From Eshraghiella sp964414835 (lineage in GTDB: Bacteria > Bacillota > Clostridia > Lachnospirales > Lachnospiraceae), in contig CAYPWY010000017.1 of assembly GCA_964414835.1 (NCBI GenBank), positions 1-45,154 of the forward strand: a stretch of DNA of 45,154 bases. Reading direction: 5' to 3'. Position numbers and translations under genes: made by a program. Position 1 is the stretch's first letter, and each line of letters opens with the position of its first letter. A model generated the notes under the pieces. That model was not told the origin of the DNA. It saw only the letters and a program-made list of their open reading frames with translations, and searched no databases. Positions 8,055 to 17,842 of this stretch are shown here, piece after piece.

Positions 8055-8132
8055 TGCAAAGCCTCCTGTCCGGTGTGTCATAATTGACTTAAAAATAGTA
8101 TACAACCAATCATAAAATATAGCAAATAAATT

Positions 8133-9599
8133 TTATCTGGAATAATAATAATCGTAAATCTTTTTGGCGGCTTCGGCTCCGCTCTGGGTTCTCTGGTCTC
8201 CGCCTTCAATAAGCACCGTCACTGATATCTCAGGCTCTTCCACCGGAGAAAAGCTCACAAAAAATGAATGCTCATACCCTTGGGTTCCGTACTGTGCAGT
8301 TCCCGATTTGCCCGCCACCTGATAAGTCTCACCGTCAAAAAGCCAGTCAAAGCTTGTGGTCACTACAGCCGCCATATTCTCTTTAAGCACAGCCGCCTCT
8401 TCCTGTGTCATGAGACTGCCGTACTCTTCCGTCTTGAAGCTTTTTATGGTCACGCCATTGACGCTTTCTACCTTATTCATTAAATAAGGAACCATCAAAA
8501 CTCCATCGTTGGCAACGGCATTACCAATCATGGCAAGATGCATGGGCGTTATCAGCGTCTGTCCCTGACCGAATGCTGTCTGGGCAATATCCCATTCACT
8601 GCTCTGTTCATCAAGTACAAACTGACTTTTGTTATATTCCATAGAGAGCGGCAGTTCTGAATTAAACAACAAATCCTCAGCCGTTTTCCTGTAACTGCCA
8701 ATATTAAGAGACAGCCCCATATTGATGAAGGAAGTATTGCATGAATTGGCAAAGGACATCAAAGTATCCTGCACTCCGTGGGCAACCTGATGTGAACAGC
8801 TTATGGATTTGCCTGCAACATCAATGCTGCTGGTACACTCATAAGAATAATCCTTGTAGCTGTCAGGATTCTCCCTTATATACTCAAGCAATGTAACTAT
8901 TTTAAAGGTTGACCCCGGCGGATACAAGCCCTGGGTAGCCCTGTTTACAAGAACGGAATCACTGTTTTCTCCTGTAATTTCACTCCACTGCGCCTCAAGG
9001 GTATTAGGATTAAAATCAGGCTTACTGACCATTGCAAGTATTTTGCCTGTTGACGGTTCCGTCACTATGACTGCACCTCTGTCACTTCCCAGCGCATCAT
9101 ATGCAGCCTGCTGAAGTCCTGCATCAAGTGTTGTTATAACATTATCTCCCTGATTTTTCTGTCCTGACAAATCATTGGTAATCTGTTCAAAAAAATTCTG
9201 GTTGGTGGTAAGCATATAGTAACCGGCATTGGCTTCAAGACCATATCCGCCGTTATTTATATAACCGACAATATGTGCAAAAAGATTATTGTAAGGATAA
9301 TATCTTACGTCGTTTCCCTCTTCATCTGTTATGGTTGTGGCTATAACATTGCCATCGGCGCTTATAACCGAACCTCTCGTAATTTTCTCGGCAAGAATGC
9401 TCTGTCTTTTATTATAGGAGTTGTTTATAACCTCATCAGCCTTAACCACATTAAAATATATCATATAGCCTATCAGCCCCAGAAAAACTCCAAGGAAAAT
9501 ATAGGTTGACACCAATATACTTCTGTTGGCAGGATTACGCTTTTTTCGCGTTTTCTTTGGCATGTCTGTCTTCTCCGGCACTTCTGTCTTCTGTCTCAT
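8133..9599 (-). CDS. Penicillin-binding transpeptidase (PbpA/class B type)
   Basis: A DD-transpeptidase of ~488 residues that cross-links peptidoglycan stem peptides. A basic cytoplasmic tail precedes one membrane helix (~residues 27-50). A short N-terminal domain leads to the transpeptidase domain with active-site S230-T-F-K, S286-C-N, and K431-S-G-T. It lacks a large class A glycosyltransferase domain, and resembles the PbpA proteins paired with FtsW/RodA-like polymerases in Clostridia. The ATG at 9599 has AAGGAG ten bases upstream; an ATG three codons earlier is too close. It overlaps the preceding SEDS gene by 65 bases, indicating translational coupling of the glycosyltransferase-transpeptidase pair. 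Confidence 0.93.
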   Translation of the reverse strand: MRQKTEVPEKTDMPKKTRKKRNPANRSILVSTYIFLGVFLGLIGYMIYFNVVKADEVINNSYNKRQSILAEKITRGSVISADGNVIATTITDEEGNDVRYYPYNNLFAHIVGYINNGGYGLEANAGYYMLTTNQNFFEQITNDLSGQKNQGDNVITTLDAGLQQAAYDALGSDRGAVIVTEPSTGKILAMVSKPDFNPNTLEAQWSEITGENSDSVLVNRATQGLYPPGSTFKIVTLLEYIRENPDSYKDYSYECTSSIDVAGKSISCSHQVAHGVQDTLMSFANSCNTSFINMGLSLNIGSYRKTAEDLLFNSELPLSMEYNKSQFVLDEQSSEWDIAQTAFGQGQTLITPMHLAMIGNAVANDGVLMVPYLMNKVESVNGVTIKSFKTEEYGSLMTQEEAAVLKENMAAVVTTSFDWLFDGETYQVAGKSGTAQYGTQGYEHSFFVSFSPVEEPEISVTVLIEGGDQRTQSGAEAAKKIYDYYYSR

Positions 9600-10905
9600 C
9601 GCCTTCATTCTCCTTTACAAGTATGAACACTGCCTGTACTATGGCAAACATAAGTATCGAGCACAAAATCGAACTTCCTCCGTAGCTTACAAACGGAAGT
9701 GTTACTCCTGTTGACGGTATAAATTTGGTTACTCCTCCGATAGTAAGAAAACATTGGAATATATACAATGTGGCAAATCCCACGGCAACCAGCTTATAAA
9801 AAATATCCCTGCTTCTTGTTGCAACACGCATCATAGCCATAAAACAGCTGAAACACACAAGTATTACACAGATAGCAAACACCATGCCGAACTCTTCCGA
9901 TATGGCCGCAAAAACAAAATCCTTGACGGCAACCGGTATTTTTTCGGGAAGCCCCTGATAAAGTCCCATTCCAAACAGCCCGCCTGTTCCTATGGCAAAA
10001 AGTGACTGCGTAATCTGGTAGCCTCCGCCGTCTATAATGCTCCACGGGTCAAGCCATGCCGAAACCCTGACACGCACATGGGAAAATGTCTTGTAGGCAA
10101 ACACCGCCGCTCCGCTTCCGCATAAAAGTCCTGCCAGAAGATAACGGATTTTACCTGTTCCCACATAAATCATAACTACATATACCATAAAAAATATAAG
10201 TGCAGTACCCAAGTCATTGGAAGCTACAAGTATAAGCACATGAACTGCCGCTATCACCGCCGATATTACTACATTCTTAAATTCTTTGGCTTTCCACAGC
10301 GCAGCCGCAGCAAACAGCACATATATCAATTTTACAAACTCTGAGGGCTGAAATGAAAAACCTGCTATATCAATGGATATATTGGCTCCCCATGTTGTTT
10401 TGCCCAGCACAAGAGTTACTGCCAACAGCATGATTCCGATTACCGCATAGACATATCTTAGCTTGATAAGCAGCCGCCTTTTCCGCATAAGCCGCGGCAC
10501 AAAAAATCCCACGACTGTACCCACAAGAACAATCAAAAACTGCTTAAATGCGCTGGATGGCGCAAGCCGCTCTACCATAACAAATCCCAGCATCATCAGC
10601 ATTGCCATATTATTGACAATCTGCCTTGAACTGTCAGGATATATAAGACGATACAACACGATAAACAACAGCAGATATATAAATTCCAGCAAAAAGAATA
10701 CCAGCGTATTTACCGACCATCTGAAGCACATACATATTACGGAACATATTGTAAAAATTATAAACATCAGTACATTCTGGGTAATACACCTGCGCTTTAA
10801 TCTGACCATATCATGTGTTTTGGCTATGCTGAAACACATATAGGTGTAAAACAGCATCAAAAAAATCAATATATATTTGGACAGATTGATAAGTATCGTT
10901 GCCAT
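9535..10905 (-). CDS. FtsW/RodA/SpoVE-family SEDS peptidoglycan glycosyltransferase
   Basis: A polytopic membrane protein of ~456 residues with about ten hydrophobic segments. SEDS signatures are present: GFSFQPSEFVKLI, SNDLGTALIFF, GGGYQITQSLFAIGTGGLFGMGLYQG, FVFAAISEEFG and the C-terminal IPSTGVTLPFVSYGGSSI. SEDS proteins polymerise glycan strands from lipid II and act with a cognate class B PBP, here the next gene. The C-terminal tail is charged. ATG 10905 is preferred over GTG 10911 because AGGAG is ten bases from the ATG but only four from the GTG. The upstream U32 stop lies within this start region. Confidence 0.92.
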   Translation of the reverse strand: MATILINLSKYILIFLMLFYTYMCFSIAKTHDMVRLKRRCITQNVLMFIIFTICSVICMCFRWSVNTLVFFLLEFIYLLLFIVLYRLIYPDSSRQIVNNMAMLMMLGFVMVERLAPSSAFKQFLIVLVGTVVGFFVPRLMRKRRLLIKLRYVYAVIGIMLLAVTLVLGKTTWGANISIDIAGFSFQPSEFVKLIYVLFAAAALWKAKEFKNVVISAVIAAVHVLILVASNDLGTALIFFMVYVVMIYVGTGKIRYLLAGLLCGSGAAVFAYKTFSHVRVRVSAWLDPWSIIDGGGYQITQSLFAIGTGGLFGMGLYQGLPEKIPVAVKDFVFAAISEEFGMVFAICVILVCFSCFMAMMRVATRSRDIFYKLVAVGFATLYIFQCFLTIGGVTKFIPSTGVTLPFVSYGGSSILCSILMFAIVQAVFILVKENEGDETEDRSAGEDRHAKENAKKA

Positions 10906-10907
10906 TA

Positions 10908-13070
10908 TCACTCAACTCCTCTTGTAAAATGCCCTCTTGTAAACTCCGCACTGACAGCAGTATTTCCGGAGCTTATAATCTCCCTTACAGTGCTACTGCT
11001 TTCATCACAAAAAGCAAAGCTTATATATTCCGGCGAAATACCGTTAATATCGTTCTCTCTGTCTATAAGACACAGCGGAACGCTGTTATATATCACATTA
11101 TAACAATGACGGCAGCATGCCAGATATGTCATATTTGTGTTTTTCCTGTCTTTAAACGTTCCGAATGACGAATCAGGTTTATGGCATTTGGCACATGTCC
11201 TGTCAATACAGTTAGCAGTAACCATAAGCGGTATTTTACCATAAACCAACAGTTCGCCGCTTTTTATGTCAAGATGCCGCAGTTCGCCCATGTTAAGCTC
11301 AACGGGATACACAATATCATCAAAGCCTTCTGAATAAAGCACATCTGCCGCCTGATTATTATATGCGTAAACCGTATAGTCTGCCACATATTTTCCCTGA
11401 AATCCCCTGTGTCTGATATATTCATACTCAGCCATATTGCGTATAAGAACCCCGTCAAAATCAAGCTCCAGCAGACTGTCCAATAAATTCTCCTCCGTAA
11501 GTCCGTTATATCCTCTTCTGAAAACTCTTGGCATAGCAAAATAACACTGAATATGTCTGTCAATGCATTTTTTCCTGACTTCCCGCATCTCCTCCGGTGT
11601 CATAATTTCGCTTTCAAGATATATCCTGTGTATATTCTCCTCCGTTGCCGCAGCAGCCTGCTCATAGGTCATTACTCTGATTGTTACAAGCGGCGAATGA
11701 CAGGCTTCTTTTGACTTCACATTCTTCTTATCTAGGTCCTCCGGTACAAAAGCGGTTCTCCGATATGGCAGAAAAATCCGGTCAAGAAGCAGCTCCACCG
11801 CCTTGCGTCTCAACTCGTTAAGACTTCTGTTGGGTATAAAAATACCCTCATCCATATCCACATCAACGGTTCCGGCTTCAAATGGTGTTGTTCCAAGCTT
11901 TGTTAATTGCTTGACAATGTCCTCCCTGTTCATAGGACGGTTCTGCGCCTCAGTAACCATATCTCCTGTTACGGTGACGGACACCCCCTGGGATTCAATT
12001 GTAAGTATAGCACTATTATTTTTCAAAAGTTTTACAAATATATTAAGATTTTCTTTAATGTCATTATCAATATATTGCGATTTTATTACAGCTTCAAGTT
12101 TGGTCCGTTCGGTCTGTGATTTATTGGATTTACTAATGTCTGCAATCATCCCGGCACCATTGTGACGATTGTAATATCCGTCGGTCATCCCGCCTCTGTC
12201 AAAAAACATTAGAAGCTTATCTGTATGACTGCGGTCAACCCTGTAGTTTTCCCAATCACTGCAAAGCATATCAACATAATGCCTGTATATTGAAGTGACG
12301 CCTGCTGCATATTGAGCACTTTTCATTCTGCCCTCTATTTTTAGCGAGTATACTCCGGCTGCTAAAATATCAGGCAAAAGCTTTAAGGTACACAAGTCTT
12401 TAAGGCTCAAAAAAGGATATCTGCGCCTGTTTTTCTCATATTCAAGTCTGCAGGTCCCCGCACATCTTCCCCTGTTGCCGCTTCTTCCCCCAAAAAAGCT
12501 GCTCATAAAACACTGTCCCGAATATGCGTAGCAAAGCGCACCATGAACAAAACATTCAAGCTCCATGGGTCTTATTCTCTCCGGCTTGTTAGCATATTCG
12601 TACAGTCTTTGTATATCCGAAAGTCCCAGCTCTCTTGCCGGAACAATTCTTGTTACATTATACTTTTCGAGGAAATCAATATACTCAGGCTCTGTTATGG
12701 TCATCTGTGTGCTGGCATGAATATCCAGTCCGGGGAAATTGTCATTGACAAATTTCATAACACCGAAATCCTGTACAATAACCGCATCAAGACCTGCCTC
12801 GTAAAACGGTCTGATGTAATCATACAGGCCGCATATCTCTTTATTTTTAAGCAATGTATTAACCGTAAGATAAATCTTACGGTTATGAATGTGGGCATAG
12901 TCAATAGCTTTGAGCAATTCCTCTGTATTAAGATTTCCCGCGTAGGCTCTGGCACCATAAAGTCCGCCGCCAAGATATACTGCGTCGGCACCTGCATTAA
13001 TCACAGCCTTAAAGGTCTCATAATTTCCTGCAGGCGCAAGCACCTCAGCCGTCAAATTCCTGTTCATCAT
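10908..13070 (-). CDS. U32-family peptidase-like protein (RlhA-type)
   Basis: A 720-residue U32 protein. The N-terminal TIM-barrel begins EVLAPAGNYETFKAVINAGADAVYLGG, and the conserved Cys block is ELECFVHGALCYAYSGQCFMSS, then RGRCAGTCRLEY; E. coli RlhA uses such Cys for 23S rRNA C2501 hydroxylation. A middle region (~350-470) fits the DUF3656-like insert, and a second barrel-like part carries CIDRTCAKCHK and a late CRHCYNVIYN. Length is somewhat above E. coli RlhA. The rRNA role is inferred from family, not shown. It is flanked by zapA (8 bp gap) and the SEDS gene (overlap), an arrangement common in Clostridia. Confidence 0.88.
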   Translation of the reverse strand: MMNRNLTAEVLAPAGNYETFKAVINAGADAVYLGGGLYGARAYAGNLNTEELLKAIDYAHIHNRKIYLTVNTLLKNKEICGLYDYIRPFYEAGLDAVIVQDFGVMKFVNDNFPGLDIHASTQMTITEPEYIDFLEKYNVTRIVPARELGLSDIQRLYEYANKPERIRPMELECFVHGALCYAYSGQCFMSSFFGGRSGNRGRCAGTCRLEYEKNRRRYPFLSLKDLCTLKLLPDILAAGVYSLKIEGRMKSAQYAAGVTSIYRHYVDMLCSDWENYRVDRSHTDKLLMFFDRGGMTDGYYNRHNGAGMIADISKSNKSQTERTKLEAVIKSQYIDNDIKENLNIFVKLLKNNSAILTIESQGVSVTVTGDMVTEAQNRPMNREDIVKQLTKLGTTPFEAGTVDVDMDEGIFIPNRSLNELRRKAVELLLDRIFLPYRRTAFVPEDLDKKNVKSKEACHSPLVTIRVMTYEQAAAATEENIHRIYLESEIMTPEEMREVRKKCIDRHIQCYFAMPRVFRRGYNGLTEENLLDSLLELDFDGVLIRNMAEYEYIRHRGFQGKYVADYTVYAYNNQAADVLYSEGFDDIVYPVELNMGELRHLDIKSGELLVYGKIPLMVTANCIDRTCAKCHKPDSSFGTFKDRKNTNMTYLACCRHCYNVIYNSVPLCLIDRENDINGISPEYISFAFCDESSSTVREIISSGNTAVSAEFTRGHFTRGVE

Positions 13071-13078
13071 AATAAGCT

Positions 13079-13483
13079 CTACTTAAGATTATCAAGCTCA
13101 GTCTCAAGGCGCACTATTGACCTTTGGTTCTCGGCAATCTCAGCCTTAAGCTGTTCTATTTCCTGATTAGCTGCATCCAACTTAAGCTGTGCTGATATAA
13201 GCTCATGCTTAAGGTCATATATCTCCTTATCCCTGCCGTCCATATCTGTCTCAAGACCATCGGCAGTCTTCTTTGCCTTAAAATAATCATCGGCAATGTT
13301 AAGCTCTATCATCACTGCCTGCATATCCAAGGTTTGTCTTCTGTACACATCAGACTTCTTAAAATCAGAAATCTTTCCGTTAATATAGGCAGCTACTTTC
13401 TGAAGATATTCCTCACTTTCATAGCCGCTTAAGGTGTAAGTTCTTCCACCGATTACTACTTCTGTTTCATTTTTTGCAGACAA
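13079..13483 (-). CDS. zapA: ZapA-like cell division protein
   Basis: About 134 residues. The N-terminal ZapA head reads EVVIGGRTYTLSGYESEEYLQKVAAYIN with the typical NIADDYFKAK segment, followed by a long coiled coil (~residues 75-134) rich in Glu, Leu and Lys with no Pro. ZapA bundles FtsZ filaments in the Z-ring. The TTG at 13483 is chosen because AAAGGAG lies 8 bases before it; the earlier TTG overlaps the ribosome binding site. It is the first gene of the zapA-U32-SEDS-pbp operon and has a consensus promoter. Confidence 0.85.
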   Translation of the reverse strand: MSAKNETEVVIGGRTYTLSGYESEEYLQKVAAYINGKISDFKKSDVYRRQTLDMQAVMIELNIADDYFKAKKTADGLETDMDGRDKEIYDLKHELISAQLKLDAANQEIEQLKAEIAENQRSIVRLETELDNLK

Positions 13484-13523
13484 TGTTTTCACTCCTTTAA
13501 TCAATTATCCGTTGTATATAAAA

Positions 13524-13552
13524 ATTGTACCACAGAAATGAAGATGTGTCAA
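13524..13552 (-). promoter_or_regulatory. Promoter of the zapA-U32-ftsW-pbp operon
   Basis: TTGACA (13547-13552) and TACAAT (13524-13529) on the minus strand are separated by 17 bp. The -35 is fused to the T run of the upstream terminator. Confidence 0.8.
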
Positions 13553-13582
13553 AAAATACTGCAGCTCTGTATACGCTGCAGT
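13551..13582 (-). terminator. Intrinsic terminator of the LRR lipoprotein gene
   Basis: ACTGCAGC (13558-13565) and GCTGCAGT (13575-13582) form an 8-bp stem with a 9-base loop, followed on the minus strand by ATTTTTT. Confidence 0.85.
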
Positions 13583-13590
13583 TGTATATT

Positions 13591-15035
13591 TTATTCTATA
13601 TCATAATCGTACACATATGATGCATCACCAAATGCGCTATCGGCGGCACTGCCTTTTTTACAATGAACAACCAGATTCTCACTTCCGTATAACGAATCTG
13701 TTTCAAATTCCGTTACACTTTCCGGTATGTATATATCACATGTGTAAACACCTGATGGCATACTTCCGAACCAATCCGAATTAAAGTCTTTTCTACCTGA
13801 TTCAATCTTAATTTCCACAGGCCAGTAACAAAATGCACCTTCCGCTATTATTTCTGCGGAATCCGGAATATACAATGACTTTACGTGATATCCGTCACTA
13901 AAAGGATTAAGGTCTTCTTCTGTGGTATATCCCACAGCAAACTTTTCAATCTTTTTAACATTATCAGGAATCACAACTTTCTCATCACTTCCGTTATACT
14001 GGTATAATATATCATTTATGATAATATATTCTTCATCCTGACCATATCCGGCAAAGTCTTGTGAAGCCTGTTCAGCATAGTCCGGAATTACAGGATACCC
14101 ATCGTAACAATCAAACTGTTCATGAAGCCATTCAGTCATATTTTCATCACAGTGTATTGTCAGCGGTGAAATATTACTTTCGTCAGATACAAGTATACCT
14201 TCACCTATTTGTGTAACCGTCGAAGGTATATATAAATCTTTCAAATTATCCGTATATCCAAACAGATAATCCCCAATTCTTCAACTCCCTCTTCAAAGGC
14301 AACAACTTCAAAGGAACATCCGCTGAGAGCTGCCGGTTCCAGTTTTTGGACTGTTCCCGGAATAATTATTTTTGCGGCATTTAACTCTATATATGATTGA
14401 GAAATAGCCGTAACTCCGTCAGGAATGATTATCGTTTCACTATTTCCGTTATACAGATAAAACACATCATTAATAATTATATATTCTTCATCAGCTGTGT
14501 ATCCGGCAAATCCTTTCTCTTTCTGCTCCTCATAATCCGGTATTATTGTAAAACCGTTATCAGCCAGTTCTCCGGTAAGAAAATCCTCCTTATCCTCTGC
14601 GCAATGGACAACAATCGCATGCGGTACAAAGGTTTCATCCTTAGTTATTTCATACTCGCTTCCTATATCCGTCACCGATGATGGTATATATACATGTTTT
14701 AAATTACAGAGCCCTGAAAACGCATAATTCTCTATCTCCTCCACGCCCTCGGAAAATACAATGATTTCAATATTCTTTCCGCTTATAAAAGCATTCGCTC
14801 CTACCTTTTTGACGCTTCCGGGAATTGTTATTTTTTTGATATTTTCCAGATTCAAATCTGCGGAAAGCTCAGTTACTCCATCCGGAACCGCAATTTCATC
14901 TTCATCACCTGTATACTCCGTCAAAATCCCGTCCTCTATAACAAAACCGGTGTTTCCGGTTTTCTTGCTGCACCCAGTCAATGCTGCGGCCGCTAAAACA
15001 ATTGACAACAACACGATAAGTCTAAGTTTTTTCAT
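13591..15035 (-). pseudogene. BspA-like leucine-rich-repeat lipoprotein, split by a one-base frameshift
   Basis: One ~480-residue gene read in two frames. The 5' part (14241-15035) has a lipoprotein signal with lipobox LTGC, then LRR_5-type repeats (IKKITIPGSVKKVGANAF, LKHVYIPSSVTDIG). The 3' part (13591-14244) continues the same repeat unit. The frame changes at a run of four C on the plus strand (14271-14274): with one more base, the repeat FEEGVEELG continues as DYLFGYTDNLKDLYIPSTV, exactly the expected register. Either a real disabling deletion, phase variation in a homopolymer, or a sequencing error. Such proteins sit on the cell surface and often bind host or microbial partners. The module FAGY-x3-EEYIIINDxxYxYNG occurs twice, showing internal duplication. 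Confidence 0.85.
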
Positions 15036-15223
15036 AAAATCCCTCCTTATTTTTATACATACTCCATTTATATAACATATACAGTTAAATCACAGTATAC
15101 ATTATAATTTAAAATACTAATATTCCCGCATTTCTTTTGTATTTTATGTTTTACGCTTATTTACATGAATTGTTATTTATTATTAAATGTTTTCATCCCT
15201 TATCTTAAATTAAAGATGTATAT

Positions 15224-15252
15224 ATTGTAACATAATTAGCTGTTCATGTCAA
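15224..15252 (-). promoter_or_regulatory. Promoter of the LRR lipoprotein gene, with a long leader
   Basis: TTGACA (15247-15252) and TACAAT (15224-15229), 17 bp apart, end within five bases of the ruvB stop codon. The predicted leader is ~180 bases of very AT-rich sequence with no strong hairpin that I can see; an AAGGAGG ribosome binding site precedes the ATG. The rest of the ruvB-lipoprotein gap (15036-15256) holds nothing else recognisable. Confidence 0.7.
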
Positions 15253-15256
15253 AAAC

Positions 15257-16261
15257 TCACCTCGCCTGCGGCATCTCCAATCCGAAATGCTTATAACAGT
15301 GCTCCGTTGCCATTCTCCCCCTTGGCGTCCTGTTTATGAATCCGTTGAAAATAAGATATGGCTCATACACATCCTCAAGAGTTCCCGCATCCTCTCCAAG
15401 TGATGCCGCAAGAGTATCAAGCCCCACAGGACCACCGCCGTATTTCTCCATAATGGTAAAAAGAATATTGCGGTCATTCTTGTCAAGTCCTTCCCTGTCA
15501 ACCTCTAACAAATCAAGGGCGTACTCAGCCACCTGTTTGGTTATGCTGCCGCCGAATTTTACCTGGGCAAAATCACGAACACGTTTTAACATACGGTTGG
15601 CAAGCCTTGGAGTTCCTCTTGAACGCCTTGCAAGCTCTGTGGCTCCCTCCGTATCTATATCTGCACCAAGCACCATTGCTGAACGGATTATTATTTTTCT
15701 CAGTTCCTCAACCGTATAATACTCAAGCCTGTTGACCACTCCGAACCTGTCTCTCAGCGGTGCCGTAAGAAGTCCGGCTCTGGTTGTTGCGCCGATTAAT
15801 GTAAAATGCGGAAGTCCCAGCCTTATGGAACGTGCCGTCTGCCCCTTGCCTATCATTATGTCGATTGCATAGTCCTCCATTGCCGGGTAAAGCACCTCCT
15901 CCACCTGTCTGTTAAGTCTGTGGATTTCATCCACAAAAAGAACGTCCCCCTCAGACAGATTGTTAAGTATCGCAGCCATATCTCCCGGTTTTTCAATAGC
16001 CGGGCCTGATGTGATTTTAATATTTACTCCCATCTCCGTAGCAATAATTCCTGCAAGTGTTGTCTTTCCAAGTCCCGGAGGACCATAGAAAAGACAATGG
16101 TCAAGTGCCTCCCCTCTGGTTTTGGCGGCCTCGATAAAAATCTTCAGGTTGTTTTTGATTTTTTCCTGTCCTATGTAATCCTCCAAAGTATCAGGTCTGA
16201 GATTGTTCTCAATTCCTGCATCCTCCGCAGTAAATTCCGTGTTAATAACTCGTCTGTTCAT
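15257..16261 (-). CDS. ruvB: Holliday junction branch migration ATPase RuvB
   Basis: 334 residues. Starts with the family-typical RPDTLEDYIGQEKIKNNLKIFIEAAKTRGEALDH. Walker A is GPPGLGKTT (~60-68), Walker B LFVDEIHR, and sensor/arginine-finger regions GATTRAGLLTAPLRDRFG are intact. The C-terminal winged helix contains GGGPVGLDTLAASLGEDAGTLEDVYEPYL and GRMATEHCYKHFG. RuvB hexamers drive branch migration of Holliday junctions with RuvA. It lies 9 bp after ruvA. Confidence 0.98.
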   Translation of the reverse strand: MNRRVINTEFTAEDAGIENNLRPDTLEDYIGQEKIKNNLKIFIEAAKTRGEALDHCLFYGPPGLGKTTLAGIIATEMGVNIKITSGPAIEKPGDMAAILNNLSEGDVLFVDEIHRLNRQVEEVLYPAMEDYAIDIMIGKGQTARSIRLGLPHFTLIGATTRAGLLTAPLRDRFGVVNRLEYYTVEELRKIIIRSAMVLGADIDTEGATELARRSRGTPRLANRMLKRVRDFAQVKFGGSITKQVAEYALDLLEVDREGLDKNDRNILFTIMEKYGGGPVGLDTLAASLGEDAGTLEDVYEPYLIFNGFINRTPRGRMATEHCYKHFGLEMPQAR

Positions 16262-16270
16262 AAAAATCCT

Positions 16271-16876
16271 CTACATAAATGCAAGCTGTTTAAGTGCCTG
16301 TTTAAGAATATACTCGCCATCCATATCATCAGTTATATCAATGTTTCTGACTGCACCTGCCGCCTCTGACTGGGAATATCCCAATGCCACCAGCGCTTCT
16401 ATAGCTTCATCCCTTGGCGCACTTGTCCCCGGCTGCACATCATTAATATCTATTCCCTTGGTAAGAACATCCTCAAGCGAAAGCTTGTCCTTGAGTTCTA
16501 TAATAAGCTTTTGTGCCGTTTTACCGCCGATTCCCGGCGCTGCCTGAATACGTTTCACATCATCTGACAGCACTGCAAGTCTCAATTCATCAGGCGTAAT
16601 CACCGATAGTATATTGAGAGCGCCCTTCGGACCTATTCCATTGACAGTTATGAGAAGCTTAAATACCGTCAAATCATCCCTGCTCATAAATCCATATAAA
16701 TCAAGGGCATCCTCCTTAACATACTGATATGTATATATTTTAACCTGTGAACCTGTCATGGGAAGTGCTCCCATAAGTGATGACGGCACCATTATTTCAT
16801 AACCGATGCCGCATGCCTCAACAACTATATTATTATCATATATTTCGCTTAATTCACCCTTTATGTATGTTATCAT
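16271..16876 (-). CDS. ruvA: Holliday junction DNA helicase subunit RuvA
   Basis: 201 residues. The N-terminal OB-fold begins MITYIKGELSEI; tandem helix-hairpin-helix motifs include LLITVNGIGPKGALNILS and IQAAPGIGGKTAQKLIIELKDKL; the C-terminal domain III (EAIEALVALGYSQSEA) contacts RuvB. The ATG at 16876 is chosen since the upstream GTG is part of the AAAGGTG ribosome binding site. No ruvC is nearby, as usual in Firmicutes. Confidence 0.97.
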   Translation of the reverse strand: MITYIKGELSEIYDNNIVVEACGIGYEIMVPSSLMGALPMTGSQVKIYTYQYVKEDALDLYGFMSRDDLTVFKLLITVNGIGPKGALNILSVITPDELRLAVLSDDVKRIQAAPGIGGKTAQKLIIELKDKLSLEDVLTKGIDINDVQPGTSAPRDEAIEALVALGYSQSEAAGAVRNIDITDDMDGEYILKQALKQLAFM

Positions 16877-16935
16877 ATAATACACCTTTAATCATAATCA
16901 TTTGTCATTATCATATAATTTCCTAAAACATTCTA

Positions 16936-17469
16936 TCACGTTCTTTTACCGGGCTGCAATATTTTTATTTTCTTATATAGGATACCTCCAAGGATTCCTA
17001 TTACAATACCGGCAATCACACCGCTTATGACAAGCGCCGGAAGATAATACACCATTCTGACATTTTCAAGCACAATCATGGACACTGCAATCTGCGCCAG
17101 ATTGTGTGTTACGCCTCCTGCTATGCTGACGCCGGCAACCGTAAAAAACCTGACTTTTTTAAGAAAATACATCACAACAAGGCTGACTACGGCACCTGCC
17201 ATACTGAAAATTATGCTGTATAAATTGCCAAACAAAAATCCTGCCAAAAGTACACGAAGTACACTTATTATCGCTGCCGGTTTAACTCCCATGGCATACA
17301 AAACCCATATTATTACTATATTTGCAAGACCAATCTTCATTCCGGGAACGGGCGGATTAACCGGGATAATTGCCTCAATATAACTTAAAACCAATGCCAC
17401 ACTAATAAACATTCCATACAGCGCCACATTGCTTTCCATAAACTTTTTGTTATCTGACAACAGCATCAT
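16936..17469 (-). CDS. Gx transporter family membrane protein
   Basis: 177 residues with about five membrane helices. PVNPPVPGMKIGLANIVIIWVLYAMG near the N-terminus and a long Gly-rich last helix are typical of the family annotated as Gx transporter or heptaprenyl diphosphate synthase component I, which resembles the S subunits of ECF transporters. A GGGGAGG ribosome binding site overlaps the end of the NusG-II gene, and the reading frames overlap by 20 bases. Its regular place after rnf and a NusG-II protein suggests a link to electron transport or flavin/quinone supply, but the substrate is unknown. Confidence 0.85.
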   Translation of the reverse strand: MMLLSDNKKFMESNVALYGMFISVALVLSYIEAIIPVNPPVPGMKIGLANIVIIWVLYAMGVKPAAIISVLRVLLAGFLFGNLYSIIFSMAGAVVSLVVMYFLKKVRFFTVAGVSIAGGVTHNLAQIAVSMIVLENVRMVYYLPALVISGVIAGIVIGILGGILYKKIKILQPGKRT

Positions 17470-17842
17470 ATCCCTCCTCCCCTGAAATCACTTTTACAAA
17501 CACTTCATTAGGCAGGCATATTATAGTCTCTCCGACTTTGGATATTTTGCCCATTTTCTCACACAGATGGTCGTTACAGGAAGACTCTGACATATAAGCC
17601 TGTCCATCCTTAATGACAAGCGTATTGCTGCCGTAAAAAGTGGCAATCTCATATTCTCCGTCCTCTGACAGAGAATAATTTCCTATTACCTTATTTCCCT
17701 GTTTTACCTCCACCATTCCGCCGTTTTTCTTGGTATTCTTAAAAACCACAAACAGGCACAGTGCCGCCAACAGCAGCACTGCACCCAGTAAAAAATCAAA
17801 TTTATGAGACGTAAATAATTTTTTTAGGACATTTTTCTGCAC
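17450..17842 (-). CDS. NusG domain II-containing membrane-anchored protein
   Basis: About 130 residues. One N-terminal membrane helix (FDFLLGAVLLLAALCLFVVF) is followed by an extracellular beta domain with the conserved ending SCNDHLCEKMGKISKVGETIICLPNEVFVKV. The two Cys (C-x4-C) are a hallmark of this family found beside rnf operons. The start is uncertain: the frame overlaps the rnfB 3' end, and GTG 17842 is the best of several weak candidates (GTG 17851, TTG 17875), all without a good ribosome binding site, suggesting translational coupling to rnfB. A role in Rnf assembly is a guess from context. Confidence 0.8.
   Translation of the reverse strand: MQKNVLKKLFTSHKFDFLLGAVLLLAALCLFVVFKNTKKNGGMVEVKQGNKVIGNYSLSEDGEYEIATFYGSNTLVIKDGQAYMSESSCNDHLCEKMGKISKVGETIICLPNEVFVKVISGEEGYDAVVR

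Noticed and set aside
12543..13166. 207-codon plus-strand frame
   Set aside because: Lies opposite the strongly conserved start of the U32 gene and the zapA end; composition is not protein-like.
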